64,000 nucleotides of DNA from positions 27,720 through 91,719 of the forward strand of contig NZ_MASJ01000024.1 of the NCBI RefSeq assembly GCF_001700315.1. The letters are read 5' to 3'. This document shows positions 35,296-46,106 of the stretch, one piece after another (positions within the stretch are counted from its first letter, which is position 1; every line of letters begins with the position of its first letter). The position numbers and the translations under genes were made by a program. A model generated the notes under the pieces. It was not told the DNA's origin and did no database searches. It saw only the letters and a program-made list of their open reading frames with translations. Source of the stretch: Caryophanon tenue (lineage in GTDB: Bacteria > Bacillota > Bacilli > Bacillales_A > Planococcaceae).

Positions 35296-37395
35296 ATGAA
35301 ACCATTTTCCATGCTCGTTACACGCTTCCCGAAAGCTATACTTGCTTGTTGGAGCGTATTATTTTTAGCAATGGCGTTTTTTGCGATTCAACTGCCTGAT
35401 AAGTTACAAGGAGACGGTTTTTTCGTAGATGGTGACCATGCGTATGTCGGTGAGGAACTATCGAAAAACTTTAACGTACCTGACCAAACAATTTTCGTCG
35501 TCTTTGAACAGCATGATGATACGACAATTCGTGAGATCATGGATAAGCTAAGTGGCGTCGAGCATTTACAAACGATTGTGTCACCACTCGATGATGCTAC
35601 CTATCAAAAAGGCGATATCGCGTATGGCATGTTGCACTTTGACCATACCGTCACAAACTTCCCTGATATTATTGAAGACTTGCGTGACGTTCTTGCTCCC
35701 TATGAACAAATTTCCTTAACAGGTGGTCCAGTCATTAATGTCGATATTAATAGCGCGAGCCAGCAAGATTTAATTACTGCTGAAACAATTGGCTTACCGA
35801 TTGCGCTGCTTGTTCTTGTGCTCGCATTTGGGACATTGCTTGCATCGCTGTTACCGATTATTATTGGTGCGATTAGTGTTGTGACAGCATTCGGCTTTAT
35901 GGTAATCGCAAGCAACTGGACAGACCTTTCCATTTTCGTTTTAAATATTGTACCAATGCTTGGCCTTGCACTTAGTATTGATTTTGCGCTCTTGTTTATT
36001 AATCGCTACCGTGAAGAGATTGCGAAATATAGCGCAAAAGAAGCGATTGAACGTACCATTCAAACATCGGGTCGTTCCATTATTTTCTCAGCAATTTGTG
36101 TCATCATCGGTTTAGGTGCGATGATTGTTATTCAAGTGGAGCTCTTCCAAAACATTGCGCTAAGTGGTGCAATCGCCGTCTTTTTGGCCGTACTTGCAAG
36201 CTTAACATTACTACCTGCGTCAATGTTATTACTTGGTGACCGTTTAAATAAATGGCGTTTAATTCGCTTACGTGATACATCACCGCGTTGGCGACGCTTT
36301 GCAAACTTTGTCATGAAATATCCGGTTGCGATTATTGTCGTTGCGTTGCTGTTACTCGGTACAGCCATGATTCCATTAAAGGATATTGAGTTGGCAATTC
36401 CGTCCGTCGATTCTTTACCTGAAAGATTTGACTCGCGTGCTTCCTATGACTTGCTTGCCGATACATTCGGTATTGATGAGCAAGCGACTGTTTACGTACT
36501 AGCCGAACAACAAGATGGTTGGACAACAGATGCACAGCTGCAGCTAATCGATGATATCGCTGAAAAAATTAATGCATTCGATATCGTCACACGCGTCGAC
36601 ACCATCTTTACTACGTCCGATGTAGACGTAGAAACATGGATTGCCATGCAACAGCAACCTGAAGCCGCGGCACAGCTTGCACCAATTCAGGAAGCCTTTA
36701 TTAATGATACACAACTCATGATACCTGTAACGATTGACGCTGATGGCACCTCAACAGAAGCGCAAGATTTTGCGCGAACATTAACAGATGCTGAGCTCGG
36801 CGTTGATTTTGCGATTAGTGGCTTACCAAAATATAATCAAGAAATTTTTGATGAAATGTTTTCGAAAATTGGCGTTGCTATTGCCATTATTATCGTATCG
36901 ACATTTATTATTTTAATGCTTGCCTTTAAGTCCGTGCTCATTCCGTTAAAAGCGATTTTTATGAATGTAATAGGTCTTGGTGCAACGTTCGGCATTTTAG
37001 TATATGTATTCCAATACGGACATTTTGGCCTGCCGGAAACGACCATTGCGCTTATTATTCCAGTTGTTGTCTTTTGCTTAGTGTTTGGCTTAAGTATGGA
37101 TTATGAAGTATTTTTAATCTCTCGTATTCATGAAGAGCATATGAACGGAAAAACGAATACAGAAGCGACTGTTAACGGCTTAGTGGCAACGTCCAAAATT
37201 ATTACATCTGCAGCGTTAATTATGATTGTCATTACCGGTGTCTTCGCCTTTACAGATGTTATGCCGGTCAAGCAAGTTGGTGTCGGCATTGCCATTGCCA
37301 TTGCTATTGATGCGACCATTATTCGCCTCCTCCTTGTGCCAAGTTTTATGAAGCTTTTTGGCGAATGGAATTGGTGGTATCCATTCAAAAAATAA
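35296..37395 (+). CDS. MMPL/RND-family membrane exporter
   Basis: 699 residues with the duplicated MMPL layout: one helix, a large outside domain, five helices, then the same again. DFALLFINRYREE in the first half and MDYEVFLISRIHEEH in the second are the family proton-relay helices (GLSMDYEVF). Such proteins export lipids or toxic compounds; Bacillus relatives include YdfJ and YdgH. Substrate unknown. The ATG at 35296 has AGGTGAGG at proper distance. No TetR or MarR regulator is adjacent. Confidence 0.9.
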   Translation: MKPFSMLVTRFPKAILACWSVLFLAMAFFAIQLPDKLQGDGFFVDGDHAYVGEELSKNFNVPDQTIFVVFEQHDDTTIREIMDKLSGVEHLQTIVSPLDDATYQKGDIAYGMLHFDHTVTNFPDIIEDLRDVLAPYEQISLTGGPVINVDINSASQQDLITAETIGLPIALLVLVLAFGTLLASLLPIIIGAISVVTAFGFMVIASNWTDLSIFVLNIVPMLGLALSIDFALLFINRYREEIAKYSAKEAIERTIQTSGRSIIFSAICVIIGLGAMIVIQVELFQNIALSGAIAVFLAVLASLTLLPASMLLLGDRLNKWRLIRLRDTSPRWRRFANFVMKYPVAIIVVALLLLGTAMIPLKDIELAIPSVDSLPERFDSRASYDLLADTFGIDEQATVYVLAEQQDGWTTDAQLQLIDDIAEKINAFDIVTRVDTIFTTSDVDVETWIAMQQQPEAAAQLAPIQEAFINDTQLMIPVTIDADGTSTEAQDFARTLTDAELGVDFAISGLPKYNQEIFDEMFSKIGVAIAIIIVSTFIILMLAFKSVLIPLKAIFMNVIGLGATFGILVYVFQYGHFGLPETTIALIIPVVVFCLVFGLSMDYEVFLISRIHEEHMNGKTNTEATVNGLVATSKIITSAALIMIVITGVFAFTDVMPVKQVGVGIAIAIAIDATIIRLLLVPSFMKLFGEWNWWYPFKK

Positions 37396-37396
37396 C

Positions 37397-37432
37397 AAAA
37401 AAGCTTGTAGCTTTTTCGCTACAAGCTTTTTA
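37397..37432. terminator. Bidirectional terminator between the MMPL gene and the small membrane gene
   Basis: Perfect 14-bp stem AAAAAGCTTGTAGC and complement with a TTTTTC loop. It serves the MMPL gene on the plus strand and the 46-residue gene on the minus strand, whose TAG stop is within the stem. Confidence 0.92.
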
Positions 37433-37559
37433 ATATATCAAGCGCACTGTTTATTGCTCGGTCTTGCTGATCAATAAAAAATAATATCGTAAACACAATT
37501 ACAACACACATTATAATGGTTGCCCCTATAAACATCACGACAAATTTCTTACTGTTCAT
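37419..37559 (-). CDS. Small single-helix membrane protein (46 residues), not recognised
   Basis: 46 codons plus TAG. The start MNSKKFVVMFIGATIIMC runs into a hydrophobic stretch of about 24 residues (6-29), then a polar tail DQQDRAINSALDILKSL. That is a one-span protein with a basic inside end and a helical outside end, or the reverse. AAGGTGAGG precedes the ATG at normal distance, and the frame begins 17 bp after the stop of the upstream unknown gene, so the two are co-transcribed. Its stop codon is in the shared terminator stem. Function unknown. Confidence 0.65.
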   Translation of the reverse strand: MNSKKFVVMFIGATIIMCVVIVFTILFFIDQQDRAINSALDILKSL

Positions 37560-37576
37560 CACGCACCTCACCTTCG

Positions 37577-38050
37577 TTATGCATGCTTCGTTTTTAAGCG
37601 GAATCCTTCTTCTAATAAATAGCTTTTCGCTGTTTCGTATTTACCGAAAATCTCTTCAACATTTTCACCGTGATATACACCGTAATCATGCCCATCAAAA
37701 CGCACAGTTAACACATCACCTTCGCGATTTGACCATGTTTCATGTAACGGTAATACAGGCTCGTCTTCCTCTGTTAAATACGCAATCACGTCTGCTAAAA
37801 TGTCGCGTAATTGCTTCTCCGAGAACTCACGAATATTCACTAAATGACGCTCATCTGCCATGCTTTCATATGCTAATAAATCGCCGACAAACACATATCC
37901 ATTGCCATTTGGATGTAATTTTTCTACCACTAATGTTTTTTCGTAAAGACTTGTTGGTAAATGGTAGTTCACACGTTTTAGTGAAATGTCTTTGCGCTCT
38001 AATTCAGAATATGACTCAATAATTTGTTGCTTTTGTTCAAATGTTAGCAT
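37577..38050 (-). CDS. Hypothetical protein, 157 residues
   Basis: A soluble acidic protein with no signal peptide or membrane helix and no motif that I recognise. The order of strands and helices (SLKRVNYHLPTSLYEKTLVVEKL, then NGYVFVGDLLAY, and FDGHDYGVYHGENVEEIFGKY) suggests a compact alpha/beta fold. AAGGAG lies about 12 nt before the ATG. The small membrane gene follows it closely. Similar-sized proteins probably exist in related genera, but I cannot name a family. Confidence 0.75.
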   Translation of the reverse strand: MLTFEQKQQIIESYSELERKDISLKRVNYHLPTSLYEKTLVVEKLHPNGNGYVFVGDLLAYESMADERHLVNIREFSEKQLRDILADVIAYLTEEDEPVLPLHETWSNREGDVLTVRFDGHDYGVYHGENVEEIFGKYETAKSYLLEEGFRLKTKHA

Positions 38051-38102
38051 GTATAATAGATGCTCCTTTTCTTTTCTCCTTTAAGTATACGAGTTCACGC
38101 AT

Positions 38103-38133
38103 AAAAAAGCACGTTACAAAACTGCAACGTGCT
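38103..38133 (-). terminator. Terminator overlapping the Nudix stop codon
   Basis: Stem AGCACGTT/AACGTGCT with six T on the minus strand. The TAA stop of the Nudix gene overlaps the right arm. Confidence 0.85.
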
Positions 38134-38725
38134 GTTGAATATATTGAATCACTTGTTGTACATACTGCTCACGGAAGCCGACGATATGTTTTAGCGAAAT
38201 ATCGCGCTGTAATGGTTGGCGTTTGCGGTCAATTTCTTCAAAACCGTCCACAAAAAACGTAGTGCTATCGCCATTTAAACACGCCATCACATCTGTTAAC
38301 TTTGCTTTTACAATGCCTGCTACTTCCTCTGCTTGTAGCGTAAATGCTGAAAAACTTTGTGGCGCTCTCGCTAAAAATACATGACAAAATTCACGATCAA
38401 TCATATGTGACGACATAATTTCGCACGCGACAATGCCCATCTTTTCAACGTCTTCGATTGTATACGTAATGCCAATTTCCTCGGCTACTTCACGCAAACC
38501 ATCCTCTGGTGTCTCGGTCGCCAGTAAATGATCTGCAGCTGTAATATCAAATAAGTTTGGATAATCCTTTTTCAGTGGGCTACGTAGCTGAAAGTAAAGA
38601 TGTTCCTCATCATATAGCCAACAATGGAACGTTTCATGCCATAAACCTTGCGCATGTGCTTCGTCACGTGACGCAATACGGAGCCACTCATGCTTCTCAT
38701 TAAAAATACGTATATATTCGGTCAT
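38114..38725 (-). CDS. Nudix hydrolase (Idi-like group)
   Basis: 203 residues. Nudix box region AADHLLATETPEDGLREVAEEIGI at about 62-85. Compared with the usual AAGHxxxGET pattern of this group, two glycines are Asp and Thr, but the metal-binding REVAEE is intact. The protein starts with EYIRIFNEKHEWLRIASRDEAHA and has HETFHCWLYDEE, as in Nudix proteins related to isopentenyl-diphosphate isomerase. The substrate is unknown. Its start overlaps the end of the upstream AI-2E gene by 4 bp. Confidence 0.88.
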   Translation of the reverse strand: MTEYIRIFNEKHEWLRIASRDEAHAQGLWHETFHCWLYDEEHLYFQLRSPLKKDYPNLFDITAADHLLATETPEDGLREVAEEIGITYTIEDVEKMGIVACEIMSSHMIDREFCHVFLARAPQSFSAFTLQAEEVAGIVKAKLTDVMACLNGDSTTFFVDGFEEIDRKRQPLQRDISLKHIVGFREQYVQQVIQYIQQHVAVL

Positions 38726-39804
38726 GATACTTCCTGCTTTGCCGTTTCTTGAATCGAGCGACGCGCCTCATATAAATTACGCACAATTATTTTAATAACA
38801 GCATACGCCGGTACAGCGATAATAATTGCTAAGAAGCCACCGAAGCTACCTGCTGCTAAAATAACTGTAATTACCGTTAGCGGGTGTAAATCTAAAGATT
38901 GTCCCATAACGTTTGGCGTAATGACATTACTTTCTAGCTGCTGTGCCACTAAGTTAATAATCGCCACCCAAATCACTAACGTTGGGTCTTGAATTAATGC
39001 CACAATGACAGCTGGCGCAAATGACAGCCATGGTCCTAAAAACGGAATCATATTCATAAAGAAACTTAAAATAACTAAAATTAATGTGTACTCTAAACCA
39101 ATAATTGAGTAACCAATTAAAATTAAAATCGCTAACAATAAACTAACAAGCATTTGCCCTTGTACATAATTACTGATTGTCTCATCAATATCTTCTAATG
39201 TTTTCTTCATCCAGTCTCGGCGTTTGCCAGAGAAGAATTGATAAATAAATGGCGCAAACTTCTCGTGGTCCTTCAACATAAAGATAAAGAAGAACGGCAC
39301 AATAATGAGTGAGAACGTTGCTGACACAATTGATGTAATCGCTGATACTAACCAAGAACTAAATAAAATCGCATAATCTTGAATCGAGTTCGAAATTGTA
39401 TCAATTGCTTCTTCTAATTGTGGTGGGAAATCAGACTTATTCGCTAACACATAATCCACTGCACGTTGAATTTCATTGGCAATCGACGGTGCTGCTTGTA
39501 CTAAATTATTGACTTGCTCTGATACCGGGTCTCCAACCATAAAAATAAGTGCTGTACCTATGCCTACTAATAAAATTAAAATAATGACGATACTTCCCCA
39601 ACGCGGCACACCACGCTTTTCAACGAAGCGCTGAATTGGCACAGTAATATAATACAGGACGCCACCGATTAATAATGGCATACCCACGGCTGATAAAATA
39701 ACAAAAATCGGGTCAAATAGCCATTTTATTTCAACAGCGTATTTCAAAATTAAAATAACTAATAATATACCTATGCCCCATTGAAACCATGCTTTATTCG
39801 TCAT
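38722..39804 (-). CDS. AI-2E family transporter (UPF0118)
   Basis: 360 residues, about eight membrane helices, with family pattern PLLIGGVLYYITVPIQRFVEKRGVPR in the first part and FFMNMIPFLGPWLSFAPAVIVALIQDP in the second. Members include the AI-2 exporter TqsA and Na+/H+ antiporters of Bacillales; the role here is open. It is translated in tandem with the Nudix gene. Confidence 0.9.
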   Translation of the reverse strand: MTNKAWFQWGIGILLVILILKYAVEIKWLFDPIFVILSAVGMPLLIGGVLYYITVPIQRFVEKRGVPRWGSIVIILILLVGIGTALIFMVGDPVSEQVNNLVQAAPSIANEIQRAVDYVLANKSDFPPQLEEAIDTISNSIQDYAILFSSWLVSAITSIVSATFSLIIVPFFFIFMLKDHEKFAPFIYQFFSGKRRDWMKKTLEDIDETISNYVQGQMLVSLLLAILILIGYSIIGLEYTLILVILSFFMNMIPFLGPWLSFAPAVIVALIQDPTLVIWVAIINLVAQQLESNVITPNVMGQSLDLHPLTVITVILAAGSFGGFLAIIIAVPAYAVIKIIVRNLYEARRSIQETAKQEVS

Positions 39805-39946
39805 ACCTACACATCCTTTCGTATTGTTACATACCCATAAGTGTACTAAAAATCACCTAAGTCTGCTCGATTTCGCTTTTTATTTTTTCACAATATTAAA
39901 AGAATACAATTTCCTAACTGCAAGAACAGTAAATTGCTTTAGCGCA

Positions 39947-39986
39947 AAAGAAAAACCTCCAGCAATAATCATTGCTGGAGGTTTTT
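39947..39986 (-). terminator. Terminator after the oligoendopeptidase gene
   Basis: Stem AAAAACCTCCAGCAAT/ATTGCTGGAGGTTTTT with a 4-nt loop. Resembles the CCTTCAGCA terminators but with CTCC. Confidence 0.9.
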
Positions 39987-40004
39987 CCATCGTAGTACAT
40001 ACGC

Positions 40005-41705
40005 TTATAAATTTTGATCGTCCACACTATTTAAATAGTCTTCAATCGAACCAATAACCGACTCTACACAACCATCTTCAAATGGCGAAATTAAGCCTGC
40101 TTCTTTAACAAGCTTCGTAAATGACATCGAACCGCCTAAATCACATAAATGTAAATAGTCTTTCCACGCGCTATCGAAGTCTTCACGCGAACGTTTCCAA
40201 AATTGGAACGCACAAATTTGCGCTAATGTGTAATCGATATAGTAGAACGGACTGTTATAAATATGTGCTTGGCGTTGCCAGAAGCCACCGTTTTCTAAAT
40301 ACGTAATGCCATCAAAGTCACGCTGTGGTAAGTATTTCTTCTCAATTGTACGCCATGCTGCTTTACGCTCTGCTGGCGTCATGTCAGGGTTTTCGTAAAC
40401 GACATGCTGGAACTCATCAACTGCCACGCCGTACGGTAAAAATTGTAGACCTGATACTAAATGTGAGAATTTATATTTATCAGCTTGTTCTTTAAAGAAT
40501 AATTCCATCCATGGCCATGTGAAAAACTCCATGCTCATTGAGTGAATTTCGCATGACTCGAATGTCGGCCATAAATACTCCGGCACCCCGATGTCACGGC
40601 TACGATATACTTGGAACGCATGTCCTGCCTCATGTGTTAATACATCAATATCGCCTGACGTACCGTTAAAGTTTGAGAAAATAAATGGAGAATGGTAGTC
40701 ATCGACAAATGTACAATAACCGCCACCTTCTTTCCCTTTTTTCGCTTCTAAATCCATTAAGTCACGCTCAATCATAAATTCAAAGAACTCATGCGTTTCT
40801 GGGGATAACTCTTTATACATTGTACGTCCGTTATCCACAATCCACTGTGCGTCTCCTTGTGGTTTGGCGTTACCTGTTGTGAACTCTAACGCTTCATCAT
40901 AAAACTTAAACGCGTCAACACCGATACGTGCAGCTTGACGCTCATATAATTTTTGCGAAATTGGCACGATAAAATCACGTACTTGGTCACGGAATTTTTG
41001 TACCATTTCTGCATTATAATCAATGCGGTTCATACGTACATAACCTAGCTCAACGAAGTTTTTGTAGCCCAGTGTTGTTGCAATTTCGTGACGTACTTTT
41101 ACAAGCTCATCATAAATACGGTCAAACTCGTCCTCATGTTGCGCGAAGAATGCTGTGCGTAGCTCCATTACTTCTTTACGTACAACACGGTCTGTTGATT
41201 CTGCAAACGAACCTAGCTGGGCTAATGTATACGTTTCACCGTTATAGTCAATTTGCGCTGACGCAACAAGCTTGCTGTAATCCGATGATAGTTTATTTTC
41301 CTTCATTAATAGTTCTATAATTTCTGGAGAGAACGATTTAATTTGGTAATCCGCTAAATCAAATAGCTGTTGCCCAAATTTTTGTTCTAACTGCTCGCGG
41401 AATGGCGATGCGACTAACGCTTTATAGTAATCTGTTGTCACATCTTCCATGCGTGGTCCTACTTCATCAATAAAGTCGCGTTCCGCTTGATAAAATGCAT
41501 CATTCGTGTCAATCGATGCGCGAATATACGCTAAGTTCGATTGTGTGCTGAAGTCTGAAGAAATAGTGTTCAGTGTGTTAATCACGTCAATTTGTTGTTC
41601 TAGCGTTTCTGCCGCTTCAAATTTTGCCACTAATGCTTTTGCTTGTTGTACCATTTCATCAATATTCGGACGTTTATACTCATAATCTTTAAATGTTGTT
41701 GTCAT
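40005..41705 (-). CDS. M3-family oligoendopeptidase
   Basis: 566 residues, usual for the pepF-like M3 group. The zinc site is THEAGHAFQVY (HExxH) with the third ligand in FESCEIHSMSMEF, and FTWPWMELFF follows. It degrades short peptides in the cytoplasm and would act on the products of Opp and POT import. GAGGAGG precedes the ATG. Single gene with its own terminator. Confidence 0.93.
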   Translation of the reverse strand: MTTTFKDYEYKRPNIDEMVQQAKALVAKFEAAETLEQQIDVINTLNTISSDFSTQSNLAYIRASIDTNDAFYQAERDFIDEVGPRMEDVTTDYYKALVASPFREQLEQKFGQQLFDLADYQIKSFSPEIIELLMKENKLSSDYSKLVASAQIDYNGETYTLAQLGSFAESTDRVVRKEVMELRTAFFAQHEDEFDRIYDELVKVRHEIATTLGYKNFVELGYVRMNRIDYNAEMVQKFRDQVRDFIVPISQKLYERQAARIGVDAFKFYDEALEFTTGNAKPQGDAQWIVDNGRTMYKELSPETHEFFEFMIERDLMDLEAKKGKEGGGYCTFVDDYHSPFIFSNFNGTSGDIDVLTHEAGHAFQVYRSRDIGVPEYLWPTFESCEIHSMSMEFFTWPWMELFFKEQADKYKFSHLVSGLQFLPYGVAVDEFQHVVYENPDMTPAERKAAWRTIEKKYLPQRDFDGITYLENGGFWQRQAHIYNSPFYYIDYTLAQICAFQFWKRSREDFDSAWKDYLHLCDLGGSMSFTKLVKEAGLISPFEDGCVESVIGSIEDYLNSVDDQNL

Positions 41706-41794
41706 CTATCGTTCCTCCTCTAATTGCTCAGTAATATTATTATTTCGTAATTCTAAATATTTTGCAATGCCAAGCATCGAAAAAATAGGAATTA

Positions 41795-41834
41795 TAAAAT
41801 CCTCCGTCCGTATTTCACGAGCGAAGGATTTTTA
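41795..41834 (-). terminator. Terminator after the first chemoreceptor gene
   Basis: Stem AAAATCCT-CG/CG-AGGATTTT with a longer loop, T run on the minus strand side. Confidence 0.75.
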
Positions 41835-41841
41835 AGAGTGA

Positions 41842-43824
41842 TTATAGCTTAAATTGATTCACAGCTTGATGTAACTGTTGTGATAGTTTAGCTAATTGCT
41901 CAGATTGCTGAAGCATATGTGCGGCGCTTTGCTGTTGCATCGCTGCAGCTTCACTAACATCTTGTACTTGTTCTTCCGCATGGCTCGCACTTGCAGCCAT
42001 TTCTTCCATCGAAGCAGATACTTCTTCTGTATTAGCACTCATTTGCTGTGCCGAGCCACTTAACACTTCTAACTCCTGTGAAATGTATGTTGCTGATGCA
42101 ACAATCCCAGCAAAATTGGCCTCTACTTTATGAATAGACGCAATACCACTATTGACGTTCACACTGCTATGCTGTGCTGCCGTAACAACCTTTATTGTGT
42201 ATTGCTGCATATTTTGGATAAGCTCATTAATTTGCGTTGCTGATGTAGCTGTTTGCTCGGATAACTTTCGTACTTCATCCGCTACGACCGCAAAGCTTTT
42301 TCCTGCCTCGCCTGCTCGTGCCGCTTCAATTGATGCATTGAGTGCCAATAAATTCGTCTGGTCTGAAATATCACTAATCATTTTTGAAATCGTGCTAATC
42401 TCTTGTGATTTTTCTTCTAAATTTTGAATGAGTTGTAACTCATCATTTGTACTTTGTTGAATGGCTGTCATTTGGTCAATGGTATGTGATACCCCTTCAT
42501 AACCCGTTGTAATTTGTTGCTGAATTTCTTGTGTATGCGATGATACCGTATTGGATACTTCAGCAACTTGTTGAATGCCCATCGTCATCTGTTCCATCGC
42601 TTGCGCACCCTCTTCTGCCATCGTTGCCTGCGTACGTGCATTTTCTCCCACTTCATACATCGAATCAGACATACGCGTTGTGCCAGTTGTAACATCATCA
42701 ATTGCTCGCTGCAGTTGCTGTGATGCACTTTCTATATCCATAGCATGATTCGTCACTTCGCTAATCATATAACGCATACTTTGCGATGTCGTCGCTAAAC
42801 TTGTTGCCAACGTGCCGAGTTCATCTTGACGCTCTGTATACTTCTTTGGAATACTTGCTGTAAAATCACCATTTCCTAGCTGTTCACTGACGCGCACAAG
42901 TTCATGAATAGGGCGGCTTAATGAACGTGCAATCCACATCGAGAAGGCAGTTCCTACCATTAAGAAAATACCAATCAAAATAATGGTATTCCATTTTAAA
43001 TACGTTAAGCTACTTAACACTTCGTCAGCACTCGCTGTTACAATCATGACCCAGCCGTTTGATAATGTGTAATAGCCCGATAAACGCTCACTTCCAGCCC
43101 CATCTATATACGATAAAAAGCCACTGTCATTTTCTAAAAACACGCGTACGACATCACTTAAAGCATGTTCTTCACCTGCATAATTTGCCTGTGTCTTTAC
43201 TTCTTCACGATTTAAATGGGCTTGTGTTGTGCCCTCATTATTTAAAATAAATGAGTAACCTGTTTCTCCAACTGCAATTCGTTCAATAATATCGGTTAAC
43301 ACATAACCATTCACACGCGCAATTAATAATGCGGTTTGCCCTGATACCGTTTCAATCGGTGTGGCTAACATTAAAGCAGGCTCATTTGTGACACGACTAA
43401 TGACAATATCAGATATTGTTGTCTCACCCGTTAATGCTCTTTGAATATAGTTTCTATCTGCCAAATCTGCCGTCGTATCATCGGTATAATGTGCAATACC
43501 TTGCCCATCAACAATCCCAAACGCTAAATAATCAGGATAATCTGCTAATAAATTTTCTAAGTATGTATTCGTCTTGTTCAAATCTTCTATGCGTAGCTGT
43601 CGCAGTGGCTCATGCATTGCGACACCTTCAATTTCTGCTTGAAAACGCTCAAATACTTCCTCCATATAAAGAGCAACATCGGTAGCACGTGATTGTAAAT
43701 TTGCTTCTACTTCTCGTTCTAGTGATGTCGCACTTGAATAATAACTAATACCGCCAATTGCAATGCTAATAATTGTTACAAGTGCCAAAATTGACGCGGT
43801 TAACTTTTTACCGATTGTTTTCAT
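41842..43824 (-). CDS. Methyl-accepting chemotaxis protein with extracellular Cache-type sensor
   Basis: 660 residues from the second of two close ATGs, chosen for its 9-nt distance to AAGGGGGG. First helix at about 8-30, outside sensor of ~240 residues with the Cache features [19 protein letters not shown] and [11 protein letters not shown], second helix at about 275-300, HAMP ([20 protein letters not shown]), then a long coiled coil with the signalling tip [20 protein letters not shown] and [15 protein letters not shown]. Detects a small molecule, maybe an amino or organic acid, and signals to CheA. It implies a motile organism. Confidence 0.93.
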   Translation of the reverse strand: MKTIGKKLTASILALVTIISIAIGGISYYSSATSLEREVEANLQSRATDVALYMEEVFERFQAEIEGVAMHEPLRQLRIEDLNKTNTYLENLLADYPDYLAFGIVDGQGIAHYTDDTTADLADRNYIQRALTGETTISDIVISRVTNEPALMLATPIETVSGQTALLIARVNGYVLTDIIERIAVGETGYSFILNNEGTTQAHLNREEVKTQANYAGEEHALSDVVRVFLENDSGFLSYIDGAGSERLSGYYTLSNGWVMIVTASADEVLSSLTYLKWNTIILIGIFLMVGTAFSMWIARSLSRPIHELVRVSEQLGNGDFTASIPKKYTERQDELGTLATSLATTSQSMRYMISEVTNHAMDIESASQQLQRAIDDVTTGTTRMSDSMYEVGENARTQATMAEEGAQAMEQMTMGIQQVAEVSNTVSSHTQEIQQQITTGYEGVSHTIDQMTAIQQSTNDELQLIQNLEEKSQEISTISKMISDISDQTNLLALNASIEAARAGEAGKSFAVVADEVRKLSEQTATSATQINELIQNMQQYTIKVVTAAQHSSVNVNSGIASIHKVEANFAGIVASATYISQELEVLSGSAQQMSANTEEVSASMEEMAASASHAEEQVQDVSEAAAMQQQSAAHMLQQSEQLAKLSQQLHQAVNQFKL

Positions 43825-44034
43825 AGTCATAATCCCCCCTTAATATATCGTCAAAAATCGTCGAACTATAAAAAATCATCAAAATCTTTTATAGAGAAAG
43901 ATGCCATTTCTGTCACGAACCCATACCATCTTCGCATTATTATAGATGATAATCTAGACTTATTCACTATAAAAAACTATGTATAATTACCTTATAAAAT
44001 ACCATAAATAGCTTGTATTTAGCCTATAAGATAT

Positions 44035-44075
44035 TAAAAAAGAGTTGAAATTGTGTCTATTCCAACTCTTTTTTT
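44035..44075 (-). terminator. Terminator after the second chemoreceptor gene
   Basis: Stem AAAGAGTTG-AAT/ATT-CAACTCTTT with a 7-nt loop and T run on the minus strand, 10 bp after the stop. Confidence 0.85.
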
Positions 44076-44083
44076 ATGCGCTT

Positions 44084-45838
44084 TTATAATGTGAATTTCT
44101 CCATGGATGTCGTCATCTGTTCAGAAGCTTGCTCAAGTGCTTCAATCGTTGTGTTCAATGTATGTAACATTTTCACTTGTTGTTGCACACCACTGTATGT
44201 TTGCCCTGTTTCTTGTAACATGTGAACAGATGCACGGCTCACTTCTTCCATGGAAGCTAATACTTCTTCAGAACCCGCAGACATTTGTTGTAGCACCGCT
44301 GCATCCTCTTGAATATACATAGCAACTTGTTGCATATTGTGTAAAATTTGCATCATGCGTTGCTCTACTACATTCACAGCCTGCGTACTTTCGGTTACTT
44401 GTGTATGACTCTGTTGCATTTGTGCTGTCACAGTCGCCGATAATTGTTCAAACAAACGTAATTGCTCCGTAATATCTTCGGCTGATTGCTTTGAAGACAC
44501 GGCTAATTTACGCACTTCCTCTGCTACGACCGCAAATCCTGCGCCATGTTCACCGGCACGAGCCGCTTCAATCGATGCATTTAGTGCTAATAAATTCGTC
44601 TGGTCTGCAATGCTTGTAATGACCGATACCATTTGCTCGATTGTTTTAAATCGCTCATTCATTTGATGTACACCATCTGTTGTATGTGCCACCGACTCTT
44701 CTAAAGCACCCATCTTCGTTGAAACATGTTGTGCATTTTTTGCACTTTCCTCAACAAATACAGTCACGTCTTGCGTTGAACTTGTAATCGCGTTTGTAGA
44801 CTCTGCTAAACGTTGAATACCTGTGGCCATTTCCGTTAACGCTTCGGTCGTTTGTGTCGTCACTTCCGTCTGCATTTGTGCGGACTGCTCGATTACCGTT
44901 GTGCTTTCAGTAATTTGTTGTTGCACGTTATTTACGTCATTCGCATGTACGGCTAAGTGCTGTGATACATGCTCTACATTTGTTGTTTGCTGTTTCACTT
45001 GTTGAACTAACTGACGTAACTGGTGTAATGTATCGGTAAATGCATAGCTAAAGCGAGACACTTCATCATTATGTCTAGATGACACTTGTTGAATCAATTG
45101 CTCTGCTTCTGCAATATTGCCGTTTGCTAATTGGCGTGAAGCTTGTTCCATCGTCACAAGTGGTTGTAATGCTCGATTAATGTAACGACGCACTTGCCAT
45201 AAACCAATCATGACAATGATTGCTAACGCCGCAATAAAAATCGGAATTAACTCATTTAAGATTTGCGTTTTAATGCCAACAATTTTCGTCGCATCAATGT
45301 CGACACTAACAAACATTAACAACTCGCCGTCTTCACTATAAAACGGTACAATTGCTGTTAAAAATTCGCCGAAATTATCATCTTCTACAAGCCCTGTTGT
45401 AGCACTGCCTTCTACGATTGCTTCTTCTAAATGATGAACTTTCGTCGCATTCGACGCTTCGCCTAACGCAGCGGCTGTCTCCGTATCGTCTACCGGCATG
45501 CCGTCAATTAAAAATAACACTTCTGTTGCACCGTCTTCAGGTACTTGATATGTCGATATGTATAATACGCCTGCTTTTTCACGTATATCATTTAATTGCT
45601 CACGCAACTTCCAATACGTGTCATTTTCTGTTGGTGCTGCAATGAATTGTTCATATGCTTCTGAATCTAGTTGTGTCGCCACATGTTGTACATTTTCAAT
45701 CGCTTGTTCTGCAATCGTTTTTTCAACAATATAATTACCGCCAAACGATACTGCAACGCTAATCATAATAATGACACCGATAAATAATGCTGCCACTAAA
45801 TATAAAATACGTTGACTTAGCTTTTTTTCTTTTTTCAC
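44084..45838 (-). CDS. Methyl-accepting chemotaxis protein, second
   Basis: 584 residues, GTG start 7-8 nt after AAGGAGG. First helix at about 12-33, outside domain of ~150 residues, second helix ([17 protein letters not shown]), HAMP-like stretch, and signalling domain with [19 protein letters not shown] and [15 protein letters not shown]. The sensor differs from that of the neighbouring receptor and has no clear double Cache. Intergenic DNA with a terminator separates the two, so they are separate units. Confidence 0.92.
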   Translation of the reverse strand: MKKEKKLSQRILYLVAALFIGVIIMISVAVSFGGNYIVEKTIAEQAIENVQHVATQLDSEAYEQFIAAPTENDTYWKLREQLNDIREKAGVLYISTYQVPEDGATEVLFLIDGMPVDDTETAAALGEASNATKVHHLEEAIVEGSATTGLVEDDNFGEFLTAIVPFYSEDGELLMFVSVDIDATKIVGIKTQILNELIPIFIAALAIIVMIGLWQVRRYINRALQPLVTMEQASRQLANGNIAEAEQLIQQVSSRHNDEVSRFSYAFTDTLHQLRQLVQQVKQQTTNVEHVSQHLAVHANDVNNVQQQITESTTVIEQSAQMQTEVTTQTTEALTEMATGIQRLAESTNAITSSTQDVTVFVEESAKNAQHVSTKMGALEESVAHTTDGVHQMNERFKTIEQMVSVITSIADQTNLLALNASIEAARAGEHGAGFAVVAEEVRKLAVSSKQSAEDITEQLRLFEQLSATVTAQMQQSHTQVTESTQAVNVVEQRMMQILHNMQQVAMYIQEDAAVLQQMSAGSEEVLASMEEVSRASVHMLQETGQTYSGVQQQVKMLHTLNTTIEALEQASEQMTTSMEKFTL

Positions 45839-46059
45839 CTATGTTCCTCCTTAATATCTATTTTTAGTATCGCACGTTCATTTTCAGACTCAATGGTATT
45901 ATTTTGAATTGAACAAAAAAGAGACATTTATGCACCTTTCACCTAATAAAAAGGATTAAATCGCACTATTTTCAGTCAATTCACATATTATTTTACCGTC
46001 TCTTTCCATTTACAAAAAGGAATAAAGTAACAATAAGCACGACTACCATAGGTATAAAG

Positions 46060-46100
46060 AAAAAAGCAGTCCATTTTCTGTATAAAAAGATGAACTGCTT
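46060..46100 (-). terminator. Terminator after the yebC-like gene
   Basis: Stem AAGCAGT-CAT/ATG-ACTGCTT with a larger loop and six T on the minus strand, directly after the stop at 46107. Confidence 0.8.
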
Positions 46101-46106
46101 ACGTCA

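Noticed and set aside
46020..46106. Hydrophobic minus-strand frame after the yebC-like gene
   Set aside because: No start with a ribosome site and it overlaps the terminator.
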